From positions 434,001 through 498,000 of the forward strand of contig OY744469.1 in assembly GCA_963556145.1 (NCBI GenBank): DNA of 64,000 nt, given 5' to 3'. Of the stretch, positions 45,316 to 53,415 are shown piece by piece; the first letter of the stretch is position 1, and each line of letters starts with the position of its first letter. The notes beneath the pieces are model-generated. The model did not search any database. It saw only the letters and a program-made list of their open reading frames with translations, and was not told where the DNA came from. Position numbers and translations under genes: made by a program. The DNA comes from Hygrocybe punicea. Its lineage: Eukaryota; Basidiomycota; Agaricomycetes; Agaricales; Hygrophoraceae.

Positions 45316-48300
45316 TTGCCGTTTCCCCTAGAAGAGGACTTATGTTTTTCTATCGATTTAGATTTCTCTTCGTCTCAGCCCCAGACTGCCGCCCAGTACA
45401 TTTCATTGTTGACCGATGTACAAAATCAGCTACGTACTACCGATACCCTTCCTTCGTCTTGTTCCGTCTCCGCTCCTGCGTCACATATTTCCTCTTCGAA
45501 TATTTGTAACAAAGCCTCTACTGAACACGCTACTTATATCTCGTATACCACCCCCCCTACCAGGGACCTAAAAGGAGTCGTTACCAAGAAAAAGTATAAG
45601 AAGGTAGCCGATCGTATCCGCCCAATTTCTACCACTCTCCCCGACGAATACCGCATCATACGCGAGATCACCGGCGACCCGCTAGCCGATTTACCCACGC
45701 TCCCGACTCACCCGCCCGACTTTACACCCGGCACCCGCTATACCCAGGAACGACACGATGCGATGCCGATGAACCCGGATGGATTCCTTTGGCCTGAGGA
45801 AGAAAAACTCGGCCACCATATCATCAAAACGCAAGAAGCCGCCTTCGCCTGGAACGAATCCGAGAAGGGCCAGTTCAATACGGACTACTTCCCGCCGATC
45901 CACATTCCCACCGTACCGCACGACCCGTGGGTCCATCGCAATATCCCAATCCCACCCGGCATCCTTAACGAAGTCATCGGCATCATCAAAGACAAAATTA
46001 ACGCCGGTACCTATGAACCCTCGAATTCGTCATATCGCTCCCGCTGGTTTTGCGTTTTGAAAAAGGACGGGAAGTCTCTTCGAATCGTCCACGATCTACA
46101 GCCGCTTAACGCCGTCACTATCCGCGATCCCGCCGTACCGCCCATGACCGAGCACTTGGCCGAGGCCTTTGGCGGCCACTCTTGCTACGCTTCCTTCGAC
46201 CTCTTCGTCTCTTTCGACCAACGCCTCGTCCACCCCTCGTCTCGTGACTATATGACCTTTCAGTCTCCACTCGGAACGCTTCGACTTACGCGGATTGCTA
46301 TGGGATACACAAATTCCCCGCAGATCTTACACGGTGACTCTACGTACATCCTCCGTGACGAAATCCCTCATCTTGCCGTTCCGTATATGGACGATATTCC
46401 CGTCAAAGGGCCTCCAACCCGCTACGAGCAACCCGACGGTACCTACGAGACTATACCCGAGAACCCGGCAATCCGACGTTTCATTTGGGAACACTTCCAA
46501 GGTGTCAACCGCGTCATCCAGCGTTTCCGCTATGTCGGCGGTACCTTCAACGGCAAAAAACTCGAGTTGTGTCGACCCTCAGTCATCGTTGTTGGCCACC
46601 GATGCACATACGAAGGAAGAGTAGCCGACGACTCCAAAGTACAGAAGATTCGCGATTGGCCACTGCCGACCAACCTCACCGAAGTTCGCGCCTTTCTTGG
46701 CATCTGCGGCGTCTTGCGTATTTTTATCAAGGACTTCTCGCTTCACTCCCGACCCCTCGTCCGCCTTACCCGCAAAGGTATACCCTTCGAATTTGGTGAA
46801 GAAGAAGAGACCGCCGTCGACTACCTCAAAAACGCCGTCATTACGTCGCCAGCGCTGCGCGCTATCGACTACACGCGTGAATGGGAAGTGATTCTCGCCG
46901 TCGATTCATCCGTTCTTGGAGTCGGCTTCGTTCTTATGCAAATCCGCGCCGACGGAAAGCGCTATCCGAATCGCTTTGGTTCAATATCGTGGAACGAACG
47001 CGAAGCCCGATACTCCCAGTCCAAGCTCGAACTCTACGGCCTCTTCAGGGCCCTCCGCGCCTATCGGATTTTCATTATCGGCGTCCGCAACCTCACCGTT
47101 GAAGTCGACGCGAAGTACATAAAAGGGATGCTCAACAACCCCGACATTCAGCCCAATGCAACGATCAACCGATGGATAGCCGGCGTGCTCTTATTTGACT
47201 TTAGACTCGTTCACGTACCCGCTTCCGCACACGGTGCACCCGACGGACTCTCCCGACGTCCCCGCGCTGCAGAAGACCCCGAGGAGATCAACGATTCCGA
47301 CGATTGGCTCGACCACTCCTACGGTTTCTTTATGGAAGTCGTCAACTACCGACCCGTTCCCATACCGTCTAAGCCGATTGCCGTATGCGGCCGCTGCCGT
47401 GCCACAGCCGACCGACTCCAAGAATTACCCGCCGTCCTCGTCTACACAAATCAGGAAGCCGTATCTGACATACCGCGATCCGATAAAGCCCGCGCGGCCG
47501 ACGCTCGTCTTGCCCTCGTCGAGACTTGGTTACGAGATCTAACCCGACCCGCGAACTTCACGGACGAAGAATACCGTCTGTTCCTACGATACGCCCTTGA
47601 ATTCTTCGTCACCGATAACAAGCTTTGGCGCAAAGACCGTCACGGAAAACACAAACTCGTCATACCGCCCGACCGCCGGCTTCAGTTACTCAAAGACGCT
47701 CACGACTCTCTCGGCCATAAAGGTATATTCTCCGTCCGCGCTCGGCTACTCGATCGTTTCTGGTGGCCGCACCTCGACCACGACGTTAAATGGTACGTCC
47801 AGTCTTGCCATCAGTGCCAAGTACGGCAAATGCGTTATCATCACATTCCGCCCACCGTCGCTACACCGGCCTCACTATTTCGTAAAGCGTATGTCGACAC
47901 AATGTTTATGCCACGATCCGGCGGCTATCGATACATCGTCCAAGCCCGTTGCTCCCTGTCCGCCTACCCTGAGTTCCGCATGTTACGCCGCGAGACCGGC
48001 TCCACCATCGGCACGTTCTTGTTCGAAGACATCTTATGCCGTTGGGGCGCTCTCGAAGAAATCGTTACCGACAACGGCAAGCCGTTCGTAGAAGCGCTCG
48101 ACTATCTCGCCTCCCGCTACGGTATCCGCCACATCCGCATTTCGCCCTATAACTCACAAGCGAACGGACCCGTTGAGCGTCGCCACCTAGATGTCCGGGA
48201 GGCCATTATGAAAAGTTGTGACGGAGATGAAAAGAAATGGCACACCGTAACCCACTCCGTATTTTGGGCCGAACGGGTCACGACACACAAAAGCCTCGGA

Positions 48301-48864
48301 TACTCGTCCTACTACATCGCACACGGAGTAGAACCGCTTTTTCCATTCGATTTTGCCGAAGCTACGTACATGGTTCCGACGCAAGATACGATGTCTACGA
48401 CCGACCTTATAGTCATCCGCGCCCGACAACTTCGTAAACGAGAAGCCGACCTCGATCGGGTCAAAGAAAAGCTTACCAAATCTCGGCTCGCGTCCGCCCG
48501 GCAATTCGAGCAGAAATACGCCAACACGATCAAAGTTTACGACTTCGAACCCGGTAACCTCGTTCTCGTCCGAAATTCACGTATCGAAATGTCTCTCGAT
48601 CGTAAAGCAAAACCGCGGTACTTTGGACCCATGGTTGTCGTCAGGAAAACAGAAGGCGGATCCTACATACTCGCCGAACTCGACGGTGCGGTTTCTAAAT
48701 CTCGATTTGCCGCTTTCCGAGTCGTACCCTACCACGCCCGCTCAAAAATATCGATACCGTTGGACGACTTCTTACAATACCCCGATGCTGACGATACCGA
48801 TTCAAACGATCTTGATGATCCGACGTACCCGCCCTCCATAGACTCCTCACCCGACGACGATTAA
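45316..48864 (+). CDS. pol: Pol polyprotein: reverse transcriptase, RNase H, integrase
   Basis: 1,182 codons counted from 45,316 (a TTG codon; the true start is probably by frameshift from gag, as the frame is open back to 45,207). RT: SRWFCVLKKDGKSLRIVHDL, then YMDDI near residue 357, the catalytic Y-x-D-D. RNase H: ILAVDSSVLGVGFVLMQ near 525. Integrase zinc finger H-H-C-C (HDSLGHKG ... CHQCQ) near 795-830; catalytic triad Asp (YVDTMF, ~860), Asp (VTDNGKPF, ~917) and Glu (GPVERRH, ~953). A GPY/F-type module (PRYFGPMVVVRKTEGGSYIL) is near 1,100. It ends with an acidic tail and has no chromodomain. The protein copies the element RNA and inserts the DNA. Confidence 0.93.
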   Translation: MPFPLEEDLCFSIDLDFSSSQPQTAAQYISLLTDVQNQLRTTDTLPSSCSVSAPASHISSSNICNKASTEHATYISYTTPPTRDLKGVVTKKKYKKVADRIRPISTTLPDEYRIIREITGDPLADLPTLPTHPPDFTPGTRYTQERHDAMPMNPDGFLWPEEEKLGHHIIKTQEAAFAWNESEKGQFNTDYFPPIHIPTVPHDPWVHRNIPIPPGILNEVIGIIKDKINAGTYEPSNSSYRSRWFCVLKKDGKSLRIVHDLQPLNAVTIRDPAVPPMTEHLAEAFGGHSCYASFDLFVSFDQRLVHPSSRDYMTFQSPLGTLRLTRIAMGYTNSPQILHGDSTYILRDEIPHLAVPYMDDIPVKGPPTRYEQPDGTYETIPENPAIRRFIWEHFQGVNRVIQRFRYVGGTFNGKKLELCRPSVIVVGHRCTYEGRVADDSKVQKIRDWPLPTNLTEVRAFLGICGVLRIFIKDFSLHSRPLVRLTRKGIPFEFGEEEETAVDYLKNAVITSPALRAIDYTREWEVILAVDSSVLGVGFVLMQIRADGKRYPNRFGSISWNEREARYSQSKLELYGLFRALRAYRIFIIGVRNLTVEVDAKYIKGMLNNPDIQPNATINRWIAGVLLFDFRLVHVPASAHGAPDGLSRRPRAAEDPEEINDSDDWLDHSYGFFMEVVNYRPVPIPSKPIAVCGRCRATADRLQELPAVLVYTNQEAVSDIPRSDKARAADARLALVETWLRDLTRPANFTDEEYRLFLRYALEFFVTDNKLWRKDRHGKHKLVIPPDRRLQLLKDAHDSLGHKGIFSVRARLLDRFWWPHLDHDVKWYVQSCHQCQVRQMRYHHIPPTVATPASLFRKAYVDTMFMPRSGGYRYIVQARCSLSAYPEFRMLRRETGSTIGTFLFEDILCRWGALEEIVTDNGKPFVEALDYLASRYGIRHIRISPYNSQANGPVERRHLDVREAIMKSCDGDEKKWHTVTHSVFWAERVTTHKSLGYSSYYIAHGVEPLFPFDFAEATYMVPTQDTMSTTDLIVIRARQLRKREADLDRVKEKLTKSRLASARQFEQKYANTIKVYDFEPGNLVLVRNSRIEMSLDRKAKPRYFGPMVVVRKTEGGSYILAELDGAVSKSRFAAFRVVPYHARSKISIPLDDFLQYPDADDTDSNDLDDPTYPPSIDSSPDDD

Positions 48865-49066
48865 GCATTTCATTTATATTCTGTCCACGTTATACCCCCA
48901 TTTTATTTAGTTCCTCTTAGTTTTCCAACGATATGACGAATGATGCGAATAGTCCTATGTCTTCGGGAGCCGATCGGCTTTCCTTAGCTGGGTGAACAAG
49001 CTGACACGTCTTTTATATACACGATATATTTTTATACAACGGGCTCGTTATTTTTATATATATATT
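48865..49066. other. Convergent 3' region between pol and the antisense gene
   Basis: About 200 bp of AT-rich sequence separates the two stop codons. It presumably holds both 3' ends; runs such as 'tatatatatt' (49,020-49,065) may serve as termination or polyadenylation sequence for both strands. Confidence 0.4.
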
Positions 49067-50454
49067 TTACAGGCGGCCGGTCTCGTAATCCCGCTTCAAC
49101 ATCGCCAACCTTGAGGTCGACCGTTCGAGATCGACGCGAAGCCGCTGGAACTCTTGACCGAAGTGGACGAGGTGACGGTTGACGTTGGTGCCCAGGGCTC
49201 CCAGCTCCTCCGTAAGGACCGCTAGCCGCGCCGACACTTGCTCGTAATTCTCCATCGTCAAAACGAACGGGTTCGCTGTCGAGGCCGTCCTAAGCCTTTT
49301 CGTCGGCCGCTCTTCCTCCGACTCCTCCTCGTCTTCGTCATCGTCCTCGACCGACTCCACCTCCTCGACCCGCGGTTTGCTCGTTGAGGCCCGGGCAGGC
49401 CTACTGCGGATGGGCTTTGTCGTGAACGACAACGGCTTCCTCGTACCGGCCGCGACCTCTTTGCCCTTTCCGGTATCCACCTTGCGCCGACCCCCGCCCG
49501 TCCGGTGTGTAGCGTTAGTACATCTCTTCTTCAGCCTCCGGCATCGTTCGCACACGTAGCCCGTGACGCCTCGACACGCCTCTTGCGCCTTGACGCAGTT
49601 GGTGCAGGGTTGTAGGGGAAACGGCCCGGTGAACTGTTACCAGGATCAGTAACTAAAGAACATATGAACCGACACAAGAACTCACCGTCGTACCAGCCAA
49701 GTCTCCGGTCTCTACGCCCGGCGTATCTACGTCGTCTACATCGGCCGGTGTCTCTGGTGCCGGGTCGACGGGGCCTTCCTCTGGCTCAACTGCGGCTTCC
49801 CCTTTCGGAATCGACTCAGTCCTTGGTTCACCCGCGTTTGCTTCAGCTCGCCGTTCTTCGCTGAGCCGCCGCCGATACGCGGCTCCATCCCTTTCAACCC
49901 GGTCCGCTTCTTGATTCCAGTGCTGCTCGTGTTGTTCTATTCTAAGCCGCTCTCGCCTTTCCTCTGCCGCCTTTCGCCTTTTCTCCGCCTCCGCTCGTGC
50001 ACTTGCCTCTGCCATCCGTTTGGCCTCCTCTTCCCGCGTAGCCGCTTCTTCATCCGCCCGCCGTCTGGCTTCTTCCTGTTCCTGCCTCTCCCGGTCCGCC
50101 GCTTCTTTCAGCCACTCTTCGACATCGTTGGCGTACGATTGGCGGTCGGCCCATAACGGTGGCGTTACTGGCCTCGTACCACCAGCTCGGAGTTCCGCGA
50201 CGATTCCATTGTAAGCACGCTGGCGGGACGGCATGAGCTATCTTAGGACACGCGTAGTCAATAAGGAAACTCACCAGCGCCTTCTTGCGGCCGCTTAACC
50301 ATTGTTGGGCCATCCCCTCGTTGCCGTCCACCATCGTTACGAGGTCGTCGCTATGAAACACGGTGACCGCGTTGACGGCCTCTTCGTAGTCCGCCCGGAC
50401 ATCGGGTTCGATGCTTTCGACGAAAGCGAGGAAGTTGTCGTAGACTTGGGACAT
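49067..50454 (-). CDS. Antisense Zn2Cys6 zinc-cluster / coiled-coil protein carried by the Ty3/Gypsy element
   Basis: Exons 50,454-50,275, 50,219-49,686 and 49,633-49,067 are joined by introns of 55 and 52 bp (GTGAGT...CAG and GTGAGT...ACAG), both phase 0, giving 426 residues. Residues 1-60 form a globular N-terminus (MSQVYDNFLAFVESIEPDV...). Residues ~85-175 are a charged Arg/Glu/Ala coiled coil, followed by an acidic Pro-rich linker. Residues 248-276 carry six Cys at 248, 251, 258, 266, 269 and 276, spaced exactly as a Zn(II)2Cys6 fungal cluster with basic RRLKKR between the last two. Next come a basic region, an acidic block (residues ~315-330), KRLR and a C-terminal helix. Such clusters normally bind DNA. 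In the element it could act on the LTRs, but that is inference; no transmembrane or capsid-like feature argues for another role. Confidence 0.85.
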
Positions 50455-50539
50455 TGTGAACGTGTGATGGTGTAGAGGAAAGGTCGGATCAACAACGAGA
50501 AAAATTTTCTTTTTTTTACTTTGCCGTTGTTTGGCCGCT

Positions 50540-50550
50540 CACGTGATTGG
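50540..50550 (-). promoter_or_regulatory. CCAAT box abutting CACGTG upstream of the antisense gene
   Basis: On the minus strand CCAAT (50,550-50,546) is directly followed by CACGTG (50,545-50,540), 86-96 bases upstream of the ATG at 50,454. A poly-T/A run lies between (50,502-50,518). This is a plausible compact promoter inside the element's internal region, just outside the 3' LTR. Confidence 0.5.
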
Positions 50551-50610
50551 CCACATTCGCGACCCGCATTCGGAGACCCCATATTCTCGACCACGGATGG
50601 TCTCTATTAG

Positions 50611-50624
50611 AAGACCCAAGGAGA
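50611..50624 (+). other. Polypurine tract candidate
   Basis: AAGACCCAAGGAGA lies directly before the 3' LTR, the place where plus-strand DNA synthesis is primed. It is broken by pyrimidines, so weak as a tract. Confidence 0.45.
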
Positions 50625-51419
50625 TGTAGAGGGTCCTCGACCCTCTGAGGCCGTAACATCGATATCTAGCGAATCCGCTCGAACCCGACGTCTCTAGCAA
50701 TCTACGTTCGAACCCGACGCAACCCGACGCAACCCGATGCATACCGACTAGCACGGCCGCTCACGTACCTGGACGGTCTATCTCCTAAACTCACGGAACT
50801 TCAAATATCGAAGATAGATCTCATCGGACTGGGATCCCGACATCGGACTTGCCTTATTCACGCCTAGCGTCTCCCTTATGGGGATATAGTAAAGTATATT
50901 GCATCTTTTACGGTTTTTTATATCTTCCACCCATTTTCCCTGTCATCGTCGCCTCGCAACGCTCTTCCTACTTCCCCATTTTTATTCTCCTTTGTCTCCT
51001 CTCATCGGCCGAGGACTCTCGTCCGAATCTAGGTACACAAATTTGTAGTATAAAAACGGTGCCCAAGCGCCGTCTCAGAATAAGAAACCAGTTCCCCCAT
51101 TTCCTCTCTCTGAGAATTAAGTCTCTCAGTAAATTCCATCGCACACATTGCTCGTCGGATTCCTCGACGCCCTCCCCGTCGTTCTACCGCCTTTATCTCT
51201 ACGTTACTCGTCACCCGACACCCGACCCGCCGTACCCGACATCGTCGGCCTCGTCGGCTTCGATCGGTCTCCATAGATCTCAGTAGTTTACTCGGCGGCT
51301 TCTTACTTTTTATATCCTATTATCTTACTGAAGCTTGTTAGACTATTCCTAGTCACTTCTACGCTGACCTCTCAGGCTTAGGATCATTATTCCGCAGCCA
51401 CCCCGACCTCGCCTTTACA
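50625..51419 (+). repeat. Ty3/Gypsy 3' LTR
   Basis: 795 bp at a constant offset of 9,007 from the 5' LTR, with no difference seen. Confidence 0.93.
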
Positions 51420-52712
51420 TCGAGATGCAAAGACGGGCATCCAATACCAGCTTCCCAACTGCCCATATATCCACCTCTGAACCATGTCCGTCTCGGAAAG
51501 TATTTGGGTGGTGGTTGTCCCTGTGCAAATGCATGGCAGCGAGTGTTGGGGCCTTGGATGCATCCTCAAAATCGATTAGAAACCAGCTTGAATGGCCCCC
51601 CTCCCACAGTGGCAAATATAGTACATTGGGCCAATGAATATCTATGGAAGATACTGGGATCCGGCTGATGCATTACCTATGAAGCTAAGTAAGCAGGAGC
51701 ATCTCTGCTACACTGAAATGTACCAAAAGAGCCATCAAAACACACTGTACCGCCACCTTGAGCTTGTCTTCGGAGATCGGTTTGCACTCTATTCCTTTGG
51801 GTGAAAGATATACCGCTGATCCAAGTCTAGGATGATCCTCGTAGCCACAGTTGAGCCTATCAATATGCTTCACGTCTTTTGTAATTAGTAGAGCATAGAT
51901 TGCTTTCAAATGCATGACTTGTAACTTGCAGTCTTCCCAGGTGTACTGTTTTCTAATGCCAGCTGAACCAATGATTACCATGGTACCATTTAGCCTATGT
52001 CTGCGTATTAACACTTTACATGTGAAAACCAGCGAGAGACTCACTGGTAAATTGGGATTAACTCAGGAATGTGACCTCCGATTCTCGCCTGTAACAATTT
52101 GAGAACAGAGCAGAACTTGATCATGAGAACCGCATTTTTTACGTGGTCTGTCTTGATTGAGAGGTTCAAGGAGAAAAGATTGTCAACCCCACCCCGTGTG
52201 ATGGTCGTGAGAGTGACAAGGGTCGTTATGGCGTGGTAACCTGTATGGGTAGTTCAAGAAATGTCGGGCAGAACAGAATAGTATATGAGCACTCGCCAAT
52301 TATATACGAACAGGGATCATACGTCCATTGGAGTAGATCCTTGATAACCCTTCAGTTTTTCTTCTCCTCTGAAAACACCAACCCCATTCAGGACATAGGC
52401 GAAATCTGGCCAGCAGAGAGTGCTTGTGTTGTGGTTGCTGTTTCTCACCCACGTCTCACCTCCAAGGACAATCTCAAGAATTTTCCGAATGTTGTCGTCC
52501 CAAAATGAATGGAATGAGTCCTCAGTGCCAGATTGACTTGGAGGCCGACCGTTGACTGCTGTGGTAAAAAGGTCAGAGTACCTAACGTCCTCGTCCTCGG
52601 CAAGTCTGAACAGAGGTTGAAGATCACCCTTGGAACAGTTGATTTCAATGTAGCCAGTTGAATGAAGCCAATTCCATATGCGTACATGTAGCACTTTGTA
52701 GAAGGAACGCAA

Positions 52713-53415
52713 AGTTTAATAGGGCATAGCGGAGCTATCACATGGATGGTGCAGTAAAGAGGTGATATGATAGACTGGAATCGGGAGTATACAAGATGTC
52801 CCTGTCATATGTAAACTATAGAGGGTATTTATGCGAAGTTGGTTGTTAGGGCAATAAAGGGTGAAGAAGGCAAGACAAATAGACAGTGCACAATGAAACT
52901 ATGGTGCAATAGGGATGAAATGGAACTGAAACGAAGGGTATAGCACCATGCGAAGCAATTTCCAAAATATCTAGAGGATAGGAGCTATAATGTTTGAAAT
53001 AAGTGAAACATGAACCGGAACAGAATTGGAATGGAATAGGGTGAATGGTATAAGCGTGGGTGATGTCAGAGAGGCTTGAAATATGTTTCCAAAGGGGCCG
53101 AAGAGCTCCGAAGAAAATCGCTGTAATGTTGAAGTATCGCCCATATCACACGCATATCGCGGTCGCATCACAATGGAGATACATTTAAATCAGGATGTTC
53201 GCTGTGAATCGCAGCGTGTCGAGGCTAGAATAGGTCCAATAGAACGTTTCCGTGCTTAGGGACGTGTGCTGCATATCAGCGGGTGAGCTCCCAATGATTA
53301 TTAATCAATTATTGACTGCTATTCCGCAAGGGTTTCAAAAAGGACCCCGGAAATTACTGATGCACGTGCCCTCGTCCTCGTCAGTGGCTGTGCTGCAAAC
53401 CTCGTAACTTGAATT
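52713..53415. other. Intergenic region between divergent genes
   Basis: Lies between the minus-strand kinase-like gene and the plus-strand NTPase/nuclease gene and should contain both promoters. A minus frame at 52,971-53,171 could be an upstream exon of the kinase-like gene, but has no signature. Confidence 0.35.

Larger units (their letters stand above)
41618..51419 (+). mobile_element. Ty3/Gypsy LTR retrotransposon, full length, 9.8 kb, with an antisense gene
   Basis: 795-bp LTRs (41,618-42,412 and 50,625-51,419) start TGTAGAGGG and end TTTACA; I saw no difference between them. The target duplication is the 4-bp TCGA (41,614-41,617 and 51,420-51,423). Order: LTR, primer site, gag-protease frame, pol frame (RT, RNase H, integrase), a minus-strand gene, LTR. 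Integrase after RNase H places it in Ty3/Gypsy; no chromodomain is seen at the end of pol. Identical LTRs and intact frames mean a recent, possibly active, insertion. It disrupts the kinase-like gene. Confidence 0.95.
41525..52712 (-). pseudogene. Fungal protein-kinase-like gene, split by the Ty3/Gypsy element in its last exon
   Basis: Read on the minus strand. An exon from 52,712 carries SFWDDNIRKILEIVLGGETW and CWPDFAYVLNGVGVFRGEEK. Later exons carry YDPCSYIIGE, DNLFSLNLSIKTDHVKNAVL and HRLNGTMVIIGSAG. The exon near 51.6 kb carries DIHWPNVLYLPLWEGGHSSW, FLIDFEDASKAPT and GHGSEVDIWAVGKLV. These fit a basidiomycete kinase-like family: DIHWPN stands for the catalytic loop (HRDIxWxN; here His-Arg is changed) and IDFEDA for the DFG region. 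The Gypsy element then interrupts. Discounting it and one TCGA, the frame continues at 41,617 as SGLNFLAQEMLLGTIDAAST and stops at 41,525-41,527. A frameshift near 52,220 suggests decay before or after insertion. Exon limits are approximate. Confidence 0.6.

Noticed and set aside
45691..48512. Several antisense frames within pol
   Set aside because: Codon-bias shadows of pol without splice structure or domains, unlike the antisense gene at 49,067-50,454.
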